Of a DNA stretch of 34,446 bases, positions 23,318-31,029 are shown piece by piece (position 1 is the first letter of the stretch; each line of letters starts with the position of its first letter). Source of the stretch: Streptomyces sp. MUM 203J (GTDB lineage: Bacteria; Actinomycetota; Actinomycetes; Streptomycetales; Streptomycetaceae). Position numbers and translations under genes: made by a program. The DNA lies in the NCBI RefSeq assembly GCF_022414595.1, contig NZ_JADWYO010000063.1:1-34446 (forward strand), given 5' to 3'. Under the pieces are notes generated by a model, which was given only the letters and a program-made list of their open reading frames with translations, did no database searches and was not told the origin of the DNA.

Positions 23318-25738
23318 CTACACCGTGCCGGTGAGGTGCTCCGGGCGGACCGGCGTCCGGTTCAGCTCCAGGCCCGTCGCGTTCCGGATCGCCGCGAGGA
23401 CGGCCGGGGTGGACGACAGGGTCGGGGCCTCGCCGATGCCGCGCAGCCCGTAGGGGGCGTGCTCGTCGGCGAGCTCCAGCACGTCGACCGGGATGGTCGG
23501 CGTGTCGAGGATCGTGGGGATGAGGTAGTCCGTGAAGGACGGGTTGCGGACCTTCGCGGTCTTCGGGTCGACGACGATCTCCTCCATGACCGCCACGCCC
23601 AGGCCCTGGGTGGTGCCGCCCTGGATCTGGCCGACGACGGACAGCGGGTTGAGGGCCTTGCCGACGTCCTGGGCGCAGGCCAGTTCGATGACCTTGACCA
23701 GGCCCAGCTCGGTGTCCACCTCGACGACCGCGCGGTGGGCGGCGAAGGAGTACTGGACGTGGCCGTTGCCCTGGCCGGTCCGCAGGTCGAAGGCCTCGGT
23801 GGGGCGGTGCCGCCACTCGGCCTCGATCTCCACGGCCTCGTTCTCCAGGACGTCCACCAGGTCCGCGAGGACCTCGCCGCCGTCGGTGACGACCTTGCCG
23901 CCCTCCAGGAGCAGTTCCGCGGTGGCCCAGGCCGGGTGGTAGGTGCCGAACCTGCGGCGGCCGATCTCCAGGACCTTCTCGCGGACCAGCTCGCAGGAGT
24001 TCTTGACGGCGCCGCCGGTGACATAGGTCTGGCGGGAGGCGGAGGTGGAGCCCGCGGAGCCGACCTGGGTGTCGGCGGGGTGGATGGTCACCTGGGTGAC
24101 GCCCAGCTCCGTGCGGGCGATCTGGGCGTGGACGGTGACACCGCCCTGGCCGACCTCCGCCATCGCGGTGTGCACGGTGGCGACGGGCTCGCCGTTGATG
24201 ACCTCCATGCGCACCTTGGCGGTGGAGTAGTCGTCGAAGCCCTCGGAGAAGCCGACGTTCTTGATGCCGACCGCGTAGCCGACGCCCCGCACGACGCCCT
24301 CGCCGTGGGTGGTGTTGGACAGGCCGCCGGGCAGGGCGCGCACGTCGGCGCCCTCGGTGGACTCCCACTGGCGCTCGGGCGGCAGCGGGCGGGCCTTGAT
24401 GCGGCGCAGCAGTTCCGCGACCGGGGCCGGGGAGTCGACCGGCTGTCCGGTCGGCATGATCGTGCCCTGTTCCATGGCGTTGCGCTGACGGAACTCGACC
24501 GGGTCCATGCCGAGCTTCGCCGCGAGCTTGTCCATCTGCGCCTCGTAGGCGAAGCACGCCTGGACCGCGCCGAAGCCGCGCATGGCGCCGCAGGGCGGGT
24601 TGTTGGTGTAAAGGGCGATGGCCTCGATGTCGACGTCGTCGACGACGTACGGGCCGACGGACAGCGAGGAGGCGTTGCCGACGACGGCCGGGGAGGCGGA
24701 GGCGTAGGCGCCGCCGTCCAGCACGATGCGGCACTTCAGGTGGGTGAGCTTGCCGTCCTTGGTGGCGCCGTGCTCGTAGTGGAGCTTCGCCGGGTGGCGG
24801 TGGACGTGCCCGAAGAAGGACTCGAAACGGTTGTAGACCATCTTGACGGGCTTGCCGGTGCGCAGCGCCAGCAGGCAGGCGTGGATCTGCATGGACAGGT
24901 CCTCGCGGCCGCCGAAGGCGCCGCCGACGCCGGACAGCGTCATGCGGACCTTCTCCTCGGGCAGGCCGAGGACGGGGGCGATCTGGCGGAGGTCGGAGTG
25001 CAGCCACTGGGTGGCGACGTACAGGTCGACGCCGCCGTCCTCGCACGGTACGGCGAGGCCGGACTCCGGGCCGAGGAATGCCTGGTCCTGCATACCGAAG
25101 GTGTACTCGCCCTCGACGATCACGTCGGCGCGCCTGCGGGCCTCCTCCACGTCACCGCGGACGATGGGCTGGCGGTGCACGACGTTCGGGTGCGGGACGT
25201 GCCCGGCGTGGTGGTCGTCGCGGCCCTCGTGCAGCAGCGGGGCGTCCGCCGCGAGCGCGGAGGCCTCGTCGGTGACGACCGGCAGCTCGCGGTACTCGAC
25301 CTTGATCCTGGCGGCTGCGCGGCGGGCGGTCTCCGGGTGGTCGGCCGCGACCAGGGCGACGGGCTCGCCGTGGTGGCGTACCCGGCCGTGGGCCAGGACG
25401 GGGGTGTCCTGGATCTCCAGGCCGTAGTTCTTCACGTCGGTCGGCAGGTCGTCGTAGGTGAGGACCGCGTAGACGCCGGACTGGGCGAGGGCCTCCGAGA
25501 CGTCGATCGAGACGATCTCGGCGTGGGCCACCGGGGAGCGGAGGATCTGGCCCCACAGCATGTCCTCGTGCCACATGTCGGACGAGTACGCGAACTCGCC
25601 GGTGACCTTGAGGGTGCCGTCGGGGCGGAGGGTGGACTCGCCGATGCCGCCCTCGGCGCCCTGGGCGCTCTGGGTCACGTCGGTGGGGGTGCCGGCGGGG
25701 GCCGTGGCGGCGCGGGTGCCGTGCGCGATGTTCGTCAT
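23318..25738 (-). CDS. Xanthine dehydrogenase, molybdopterin-binding subunit
   Basis: An 806-aa catalytic subunit that hydroxylates hypoxanthine and xanthine to urate. Visible: RPDGTLKVTGEFAYSSDM near the N-terminus, GVGGAFGGRED near residue 274, GAMRGFGAVQACFAYEAQMD near 383-402 whose Arg is the purine-orienting residue in xanthine dehydrogenases, MAEVGQGGVTVHAQIA, and the catalytic glutamate E770 in LRGIGEAPTLSS. The Arg plus the gene context favour purines over aldehydes. The ATG lies 5 bp after the stop of the 2Fe-2S subunit; its ribosome-binding site is poor, so translation probably relies on coupling. The enzyme is split into three subunits like the B. subtilis PucC/D/E set. Confidence 0.93.
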   Translation of the reverse strand: MTNIAHGTRAATAPAGTPTDVTQSAQGAEGGIGESTLRPDGTLKVTGEFAYSSDMWHEDMLWGQILRSPVAHAEIVSIDVSEALAQSGVYAVLTYDDLPTDVKNYGLEIQDTPVLAHGRVRHHGEPVALVAADHPETARRAAARIKVEYRELPVVTDEASALAADAPLLHEGRDDHHAGHVPHPNVVHRQPIVRGDVEEARRRADVIVEGEYTFGMQDQAFLGPESGLAVPCEDGGVDLYVATQWLHSDLRQIAPVLGLPEEKVRMTLSGVGGAFGGREDLSMQIHACLLALRTGKPVKMVYNRFESFFGHVHRHPAKLHYEHGATKDGKLTHLKCRIVLDGGAYASASPAVVGNASSLSVGPYVVDDVDIEAIALYTNNPPCGAMRGFGAVQACFAYEAQMDKLAAKLGMDPVEFRQRNAMEQGTIMPTGQPVDSPAPVAELLRRIKARPLPPERQWESTEGADVRALPGGLSNTTHGEGVVRGVGYAVGIKNVGFSEGFDDYSTAKVRMEVINGEPVATVHTAMAEVGQGGVTVHAQIARTELGVTQVTIHPADTQVGSAGSTSASRQTYVTGGAVKNSCELVREKVLEIGRRRFGTYHPAWATAELLLEGGKVVTDGGEVLADLVDVLENEAVEIEAEWRHRPTEAFDLRTGQGNGHVQYSFAAHRAVVEVDTELGLVKVIELACAQDVGKALNPLSVVGQIQGGTTQGLGVAVMEEIVVDPKTAKVRNPSFTDYLIPTILDTPTIPVDVLELADEHAPYGLRGIGEAPTLSSTPAVLAAIRNATGLELNRTPVRPEHLTGTV

Positions 25739-25743
25739 CTCGG

Positions 25744-26337
25744 TCAGACCGCCTCTCCCTGACGTTCCTGGCGGGCCGCGGCGAGGCGGACGGCGTCCAG
25801 GATCTTCTCGTAACCGGTGCAGCGGCAGAGGTTGCCCGAGAGCGCCTCGCGGATGTCCTCGTCGGTCGGGGACGGGTTGCGCTCCAGCATCTCGTCGGCC
25901 GCGACGAGCAGGCCGGGGGTGCAGAAGCCGCACTGGACCGCGCCGGCGTCGATGAAGGCCTGCTGGACGGGCGACAGCTCGGTGCCCTCGCCGGTCTGGG
26001 AGTCGGTGCCCTTGGCGGACCACTGCCGGGCGTCCTGGAGCGAGGTCCCGCACGCCCCCGTGGCGCAGGAACCGCCCTCGGTGCGCTGCCTGGCGTAGTC
26101 GGCGAGACCCTCGACGGTGACGACCTCGCGGCCCTCGGCCTGTCCTGCCGCGACCAGGCAGGAGCAGACGGGGACGCCGTCCAGGCGGACTGTGCAGGAG
26201 CCGCACTCGCCCTGCTCGCAGGCGTTCTTGGAACCGGGCAGGCCCAGCCGCTCACGCAGGACGTAGAGGAGGGACTCGCCCTCCCAGACGTCGTCGGCCT
26301 GCTGGGGGCGTCCGTTGACCGTGAAATTGACGCGCAT
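25744..26337 (-). CDS. Xanthine dehydrogenase, 2x[2Fe-2S] subunit with unusual insertion
   Basis: A 197-aa small subunit. The first cluster ligands are C40, C45, C48 and C60 (CEQGECGSC); the second are C136, C139, C171 and C173 (VQCGFCTPG, GNLCRCTGYE). Compared with typical 155-170-aa homologues, including PaoA in this window, there is an insertion at about residues 80-119 between the two domains, with two extra cysteines, C91 and C96 (GGSCATGACGTS), and a Gly/Ser/Thr-rich stretch. Family-wide the domains are normally joined by a short linker, so the insert may be surface-exposed or bind a partner. The ATG starts 2 bp before the FAD-subunit stop region ends in the reading direction; AAGGAG lies in the end of that gene. 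Confidence 0.93.
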   Translation of the reverse strand: MRVNFTVNGRPQQADDVWEGESLLYVLRERLGLPGSKNACEQGECGSCTVRLDGVPVCSCLVAAGQAEGREVVTVEGLADYARQRTEGGSCATGACGTSLQDARQWSAKGTDSQTGEGTELSPVQQAFIDAGAVQCGFCTPGLLVAADEMLERNPSPTDEDIREALSGNLCRCTGYEKILDAVRLAAARQERQGEAV

Positions 26338-26339
26338 GG

Positions 26340-27230
26340 TTATGCAGCTCCTTCCAGCGTGCGGCCGCTGCCGCGGTACTGCTCCCAGGTCCAGCCGAGC
26401 GTGCGGCGGGCCATGATGCCGACGGCGTGGCGGCGGTACTTCGCGGTGCCGCGGACGTCGTCGATGGGGTTGCAGGCGGCGGAGGCGAGGTCCGCGAACT
26501 GCTTCGCGACCGAGGGGGTGATGATCTTGCCGTTGTCCCAGAAGCCGCCCTCTTCCAGCGCGGCGTTCAGGAAGTCCTCGGCCTCCCTGGCCCGGATGGG
26601 GGTGGGCGCGGCCGAACCGATGCCGGTGCGGACCGTGCGGGTCTCCGGGTGGAGAGCGATGCCGAAGGCGCAGACCGCGATGACCATCGCGTTGCGGGTG
26701 CCGACCTTGGAGTACTGCTGCGGGCCGTCCGCCTTCTTGATGTGGACGGCCTTGATCAGCTCGTCGGGCTGCAGGGCGTTGCGCTTGACGCCGGTGTAGA
26801 ACTCGTCGATGGGGATGAGGCGGCTGCCGCGCACCGACTCGGCCTCCACCTCGGCGCCCGCGGCCAGCAGGGCCGGGTGGGCGTCGCCCGCCGGGGAGGC
26901 GGTGCCGAGGTTGCCGCCGACGCCGCCGCGGTTGCGGATCTGCGGCGAGGCGACGGTGTGGGAGGCGAGCGCGAGGCCGGGGAGTTCGGCCCGCAACTGC
27001 TCCATGATCCGGGTGTACGGGACGGAGGCGCCCAGCCGGACGTTCTCCTCGCCCACCTCCCAGTCACGGAGCAGCTCGATGCGGTTCAGGTCCAGGAGGT
27101 ACTCGGGCCGCCGGTGGTCGAAGTTGATCTCGACCATGACATCGGTGCCACCCGCGATGGGCACAGCCGTGGGGTGCTCGGCCTTGGCGGCCAGCGCCTC
27201 CTCCCAGCTTGCGGGGCGAAGGAAGTCCAT
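26340..27230 (-). CDS. Xanthine dehydrogenase, FAD-binding subunit
   Basis: A 296-aa medium subunit that passes electrons to NAD+ through FAD. Seen: the AVPIAGGTDVMVEINF segment near residues 22-37 and IRNRGGVGGNLGTASPAGD near 98-116, the two FAD pyrophosphate loops, then YSKVGTRNAMVIAVCAFGIA. It lacks the [4Fe-4S] cysteine insertion present in PaoB. It is the first gene of the dehydrogenase operon, and only 2 bp separate its TAA from the next ATG. AGAGAG, a weak ribosome-binding site, precedes the ATG. It diverges from the PucR-family regulator across 389 bp. Confidence 0.93.
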   Translation of the reverse strand: MDFLRPASWEEALAAKAEHPTAVPIAGGTDVMVEINFDHRRPEYLLDLNRIELLRDWEVGEENVRLGASVPYTRIMEQLRAELPGLALASHTVASPQIRNRGGVGGNLGTASPAGDAHPALLAAGAEVEAESVRGSRLIPIDEFYTGVKRNALQPDELIKAVHIKKADGPQQYSKVGTRNAMVIAVCAFGIALHPETRTVRTGIGSAAPTPIRAREAEDFLNAALEEGGFWDNGKIITPSVAKQFADLASAACNPIDDVRGTAKYRRHAVGIMARRTLGWTWEQYRGSGRTLEGAA

Positions 27231-27472
27231 GAGTGGCTCTCTTCTTGTGATGACGTGATCCGCCGTTCCGGGTACCCCGGGAACGCCGCCCCGGGCTCTG
27301 GGGCGGTGGTCGGGTGAAGCGGGGACGACGTGATCGATGCGATCGGGGCTGTTCTCGCCGGGGGACGGGGACGGCCGGCCCTGGACGTGGTGTTCATCTC
27401 GTGTTTACGCGTTGTGGACTCAGTACACCCACCCGTGCACCACCCGAGGCAGTCACCGAAACCATGAAGGAG

Positions 27473-27503
27473 TTGGCTGGCGGAGCAGGGCATCTTGTAG
27501 ATT
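27473..27503 (+). promoter_or_regulatory. Candidate pucR promoter
   Basis: TTGGCT (27473-27478), a 19-bp spacer and TAGATT (27498-27503) resemble the Streptomyces vegetative consensus. The start point would fall near 27510, leaving a leader of about 110 nt that contains the phased triad and the repeats. Confidence 0.5.
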
Positions 27504-27523
27504 CGAACGAAAGACGAGGGTCG

Positions 27524-27550
27524 GTAACCTCTCTGTTTCCCCCCGGAAAC
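27524..27550 (+). promoter_or_regulatory. GlnR-box-like triad in the pucR leader
   Basis: GTAAC (27524-27528), GTTTC (27535-27539) and GAAAC (27546-27550) are each separated by exactly 6 bp, an 11-bp period. GlnR boxes in Streptomyces follow gTnAC-n6-GaAAC repeats with this spacing. The first and third units match and the middle one is off by one base. The last two also form the inverted repeat GTTTCC-CCCC-GGAAAC (27535-27550), so a different dimeric regulator is an alternative. Confidence 0.45.
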
Positions 27551-27553
27551 GCT

Positions 27554-27595
27554 GGCCACAGGCCACCGGCCACAACGAGACACATCGAGACACCC
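27554..27595 (+). repeat. Tandem short repeats in the pucR leader
   Basis: Three consecutive heptamers GGCCACA, GGCCACC and GGCCACA (27554-27574) are followed by two decamers CGAGACACAT and CGAGACACCC (27576-27595). They end about 25 bp before the pucR ATG. The function is unknown. Confidence 0.7.
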
Positions 27596-27619
27596 ACGAG
27601 AAGGATCGGCGGCGACGAC

Positions 27620-29359
27620 ATGCGGCTGCGCGCACTGCTGGAGACCGACGCGCTGGGCCTGCGGCTCCTCGGCGGCGAGGGCGAGCTGGACCGCACGGTC
27701 CGCGGCGTGATGACGACGGACCTCAGGGACCCCAGCCGGTATCTGTCCGGCGGCGAACTGGTGCTCACGGGCCTGGCCTGGCGGCGCGGCCCGGCGGACT
27801 CGGAGCCCTTCGTCCGGATCCTGGCGTCCGCCGGGGTGGCGGGCCTCGCGGCGGGCGAGGCGGAGCTGGGGCCGGTCCCGGACGATCTGGTCGAGGCGTG
27901 TTTGCGCCATCGCCTCCCGCTGTTCGCAGTGAACGAATCCGTCGCATTCGCAACGATCACGGAGCATGTCGTACGACAGGTGTCCGGGGAGCGCGCCGGG
28001 GACCTGGCGGCTGTCGTCGATCGGCACAGGAGGCTGATGACCTCCGGCCCGGCCGGCGGCGGCCCCGAGGCGGTGCTCGACCTCCTGGGCTCCGACCTGG
28101 ACCTGCGTGCCTGGGTGCTGTCCCCGACGGGGCGGCAGATCGCGGGCGCGGGCACCACGCTTCCGGCGGAGGCGGGCGCGGCCCTGGCCGGAGAGCACCT
28201 GGCCGCGACCAGGACCGGGCGGCGGGGCCCGCACCGGTCCGTCGTCGGCGGTACGACGTACTCGCTCTTCCCGATCCGTAACACCGGGCGGGGTACCGCA
28301 CCCGCCGTGCGGGAGGTGCGGGACGTACGGGAGACGGTGCTGTCGGACTGGCTGCTGGCGGTCGAGGCGGACGCGGGTGACTGGCCCGCGGCGCGGCTGG
28401 ACCTGGTCCAGGGGGTCACGCAGCTGATCGCTGTGGAGCGGGACCGCCGGGACGCGGCCCGCACGGTACGGCGGCGGCTGGCACAGGAGGTCCTGGAACT
28501 GGTGCAGACGGGGGCGGCCCCGGCGGAGATCGCGGCCCGGCTGCGGGTGGCCGCGCCGGTGCTGCTGCCCGGCCTCGGCACCTCCCCGCACTGGCAGGTC
28601 GTGGTGGCCCGCGTCGAGTGGGGCGAGGACGGTCTGGCGGTGGAGCCGGGCCCGGTGGCGCAGGCGCTGCTGGAGGAGGTGCTGGTCGACCCGGCGACGA
28701 CGGGCGCCGACTCGGCCGACCGGATCGCGGTCGCGCACACCGGGGACGAGGCGATCGCCCTCGTACCGCTGCCCGCGCTGCCGGAGGCCGCACCGGGCGG
28801 AGAAGGCGAGGCCGCAGGTGACAGCGACGACGGGCAGGACGACGCGGCCGGTGAGGGCGGGCTCGGGCTGCACGCGGACCGGCTGCTGGCCTCCGTGCGG
28901 GCCCCGCTGTCGGCGGGCCTCGACGGCGACGGGCGGCTCACCCTGGGCGTGAGCGCGGCGGTGCACTCGGCGGAGGGTCTGCGCGGCGCCCTGGAGGAGG
29001 CGCGGCACGCCCGCCGGGTGGCGGCGGCACGGCCCGGGCGGGTGTGCGCGGCGGGTCACCACGAGCTGGCCTCACACGTGCTGCTGCTGCCGTTCGTCCC
29101 GGACGACGTACGGCGTGCCTTCACGGCCCGCCTCCTGGACCCGCTGCGGGACTACGACCGGCGGCACCGCGCCGAGCTGATCCCGACCCTGGAGGCGTTC
29201 CTGGACTGCGACGGCTCGTGGACGCGGTGCGCCTCCCGGCTGCACCTGCATGTGAACACCCTGCGGTACCGGGTGGGGCGCATCGAACAGCTGACGGGCC
29301 GGGACCTGTCGCGGCTGGAGGACAAGCTGGACTTCTTCCTGGCGCTGCGGATGTCCTGA
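27620..29359 (+). CDS. pucR: PucR-family transcriptional regulator of purine catabolism
   Basis: A 579-aa regulator. The N-terminal PucR domain begins with MRLRALLETDALGLRLLGGE and runs to about residue 120, including TTDLRDPSRYLSGGELVLTG. A central GGDEF-like/linker region follows. The C-terminal PucR helix-turn-helix spans about 515-573, with LDCDGSWTRCASRLHLHVNT then LRYRVGRIEQLTGRDLSRLE. In B. subtilis, PucR activates purine degradation in response to pathway intermediates. Divergence from the xanthine dehydrogenase operon strongly suggests the same regulon here. The ATG at 27620 is fixed by the conserved N-terminus. Residues about 389-416 form an acidic Gly/Asp/Glu-rich insert that looks disordered. 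Confidence 0.92.
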   Translation: MRLRALLETDALGLRLLGGEGELDRTVRGVMTTDLRDPSRYLSGGELVLTGLAWRRGPADSEPFVRILASAGVAGLAAGEAELGPVPDDLVEACLRHRLPLFAVNESVAFATITEHVVRQVSGERAGDLAAVVDRHRRLMTSGPAGGGPEAVLDLLGSDLDLRAWVLSPTGRQIAGAGTTLPAEAGAALAGEHLAATRTGRRGPHRSVVGGTTYSLFPIRNTGRGTAPAVREVRDVRETVLSDWLLAVEADAGDWPAARLDLVQGVTQLIAVERDRRDAARTVRRRLAQEVLELVQTGAAPAEIAARLRVAAPVLLPGLGTSPHWQVVVARVEWGEDGLAVEPGPVAQALLEEVLVDPATTGADSADRIAVAHTGDEAIALVPLPALPEAAPGGEGEAAGDSDDGQDDAAGEGGLGLHADRLLASVRAPLSAGLDGDGRLTLGVSAAVHSAEGLRGALEEARHARRVAAARPGRVCAAGHHELASHVLLLPFVPDDVRRAFTARLLDPLRDYDRRHRAELIPTLEAFLDCDGSWTRCASRLHLHVNTLRYRVGRIEQLTGRDLSRLEDKLDFFLALRMS

Positions 29360-29371
29360 GGTGCTCCGAGG

Positions 29372-29397
29372 CGCCCCGGAGGCATGCGCCGGGGGCG
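29372..29397 (+). terminator. Terminator hairpin after pucR
   Basis: CGCCCCGG (29372-29379) pairs with CCGGGGGCG (29389-29397) allowing one bulged G, 13 bp after the pucR stop. A second small hairpin (CCCTCC/GGAGGG, 29437-29452) lies between it and the SulP gene. Confidence 0.5.
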
Positions 29398-29526
29398 TGA
29401 GATCCCCTGCGGAAAGCCTCCACTGAAAGGATCACGCCCTCCCGGCGGAGGGTCATGCCTTCCTAAAGTGCGATGGCCGCACCGCAGTCGCGGTCATGCC
29501 GCATCCATCGCACCGCGGGGGAAACC

Positions 29527-31029
29527 GTGCTCTCTGCCCTGAAGGATCTCCCCGCGCACAGGGATCCGGCCGTGCTGCGGCACGATCTGCTCGCCTCGTT
29601 CGTGGTCTTCCTCGTCGCCGTCCCGCTCTGCGTGGGCGTCGCCGTCGCCTCGGGCGTGCCCGCCGAGCTGGGACTGGTCACGGGCATCGTCGGCGGACTC
29701 CTCGTCGGGGCGATGCCCGGCAGTTCCTTCCAGGTCAGCGGCCCGGCCGCGGGGCTGACGGTGCTCGTGTACGAGGCGGTGCGGACACACGGGCCCGCCA
29801 TGCTGGGCGCGTTCGTGCTGACCGCCGGACTGCTCCAGGTGGCGATGGGCCTGCTGAGGCTGGGCCGCTGGTTCCGCGCGGTCTCGGTCGCCGTGGTGCA
29901 GGGGATGCTCGCGGGAATCGGGCTGGTCATCATCCTGAGCCAGCTGTACACGATGGCTGACGCCACGGCTCCGGCGGGCGGCCCGGCGAAGATCGCGGGC
30001 CTGACCGGTCTCACCGGCGGCCTGCTGACCGGCGGGGTCTCCTCCGCCGCCCTCGCCGTCGGCGCCGGAACGATCTCCGTTCTCGTGCTGTGGCCCCGGC
30101 TGCCGTGGCGGCCCGTCCGGGCCGTGCCGGCCGCGCTCGCGGCTGTCACCCTCGCCACGGCGGTGGTCTGGCTGGCTGAGTTGCCGGTGGCCCGGTTGGA
30201 GGTACGGGGGCTGGCCGGCGTCGTACGCCCGCCGGGCACGGAGCAGTTCGCCGGGCTGCTGGCGCCCGCCGCACTCGGCACGGTGCTCGCGTTCGCGCTC
30301 ATCGCCTCGGCGGAGACCCTCTTCAGCGCGGCCGCCGTGGACCGGCTGCACCACGGGCCGCGCACCGACTACGACAAGGAACTGATCGCCCAGGGCACCG
30401 GCAACGCCGTGTGCGGCGCGCTGGGCGCCCTGCCCATGACCGCCGTCGTCGTACGGAGCGCCGCCAATGTCCAGGCAGGTGCCCGTACCTCGCTCTCCCG
30501 GGTGCTGCACGGGCTGTGGCTGCTGCTGTTCGCCGCGCTGCTCCCGGCGGTGATCGGCGCGGTGCCGCCGGCCGCGCTGGCAGGAGTGCTGGTGCACGCG
30601 GGCTGCAAGCTGGTGCCGGTGCGGGAGCTGGGCCCGCTGTGGCGGGAGCACCGGGGCGAGGCGGTGGTCCTCGCGGTGACGGCGGGGGCGGTCGTGGCCA
30701 CGAACCTGTTCGAGGGCGTGCTGCTGGGGCTGCTGGTGGCGGTGGTGAAGACCGCGTGGGACACCTCCCATGTGCAGGTGGAGGTACGGCACGGGCGCGA
30801 GGGGGACTGCCTGGTGGTCGCCGTCTCCGGCAACGCGACGTTCCTGCGCCTCCCGCGGCTGCTGGAGGCGCTGGAGGCCCTCCCCCGGGACCGGCCGGTG
30901 GAACTGGACGTGTCGGGCCTGCGGCACGTGGACCACGCGTGCCGGAACGCGCTGGAGGCGTGGGCGGGCTCACCGCCCGAGGGGCCGAAGGCACCCGGCC
31001 CGCACGTCACCGGGCCAGCACCCGGCTGA
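29527..31029 (+). CDS. SulP-family anion permease
   Basis: A 500-aa membrane transporter of the SulP (sulfate/bicarbonate/organic anion) family. The N-terminal half shows DLLASFVVFLVAVPLCVGVA, GIVGGLLVGAMPGSSFQVSG and PAAGLTVLVYE; the middle shows ASAETLFSAAAVDRL and the KELIAQGTGNAVCGALGALP segment typical of SulP. Hydrophobic helices continue to about residue 400, followed by a short STAS-like domain (about 410-480, VVAVSGNATFLRLPRLLEAL). No carbonic anhydrase is fused, unlike some actinobacterial relatives. GTG at 29527 follows GGGGG at a good distance; an in-frame ATG at 29473 has no ribosome-binding site. The 3' end overlaps the convergent ABC ATPase by 23 bp. The substrate is unknown. 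Confidence 0.92.
   Translation: MLSALKDLPAHRDPAVLRHDLLASFVVFLVAVPLCVGVAVASGVPAELGLVTGIVGGLLVGAMPGSSFQVSGPAAGLTVLVYEAVRTHGPAMLGAFVLTAGLLQVAMGLLRLGRWFRAVSVAVVQGMLAGIGLVIILSQLYTMADATAPAGGPAKIAGLTGLTGGLLTGGVSSAALAVGAGTISVLVLWPRLPWRPVRAVPAALAAVTLATAVVWLAELPVARLEVRGLAGVVRPPGTEQFAGLLAPAALGTVLAFALIASAETLFSAAAVDRLHHGPRTDYDKELIAQGTGNAVCGALGALPMTAVVVRSAANVQAGARTSLSRVLHGLWLLLFAALLPAVIGAVPPAALAGVLVHAGCKLVPVRELGPLWREHRGEAVVLAVTAGAVVATNLFEGVLLGLLVAVVKTAWDTSHVQVEVRHGREGDCLVVAVSGNATFLRLPRLLEALEALPRDRPVELDVSGLRHVDHACRNALEAWAGSPPEGPKAPGPHVTGPAPG

Larger units (their letters stand above)
27231..27619. promoter_or_regulatory. Divergent control region, xanthine dehydrogenase operon / pucR
   Basis: A 389-bp region without a convincing gene; an in-frame ATG at 27464 would add an atypical tail to PucR. 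On the xdh side there is a perfect hairpin, CCGCCCC/GGGGCGG (27286-27292/27300-27306), a GTTCC...GGAAC inverted repeat around GGGTACCC (27265-27284), and GACGTGATC twice (27252-27260 and 27327-27335). On the pucR side lie a promoter, a phased triad resembling a GlnR box, and tandem repeats, each listed separately. No clear xdh promoter hexamers were found. Confidence 0.6.

Noticed and set aside
23048..25762. A 904-codon open frame opposite the xanthine dehydrogenase Mo subunit
   Set aside because: Low-complexity shadow of a gene with a recognisable active site.
27231..27619. A purine riboswitch in the xdh/pucR spacer
   Set aside because: No conserved three-helix purine aptamer core was found, and such riboswitches are not typical of this group.
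27464..27619. An upstream in-frame ATG for pucR
   Set aside because: It would add a repeat-encoded tail not seen in PucR proteins; the conserved N-terminus starts at 27620.
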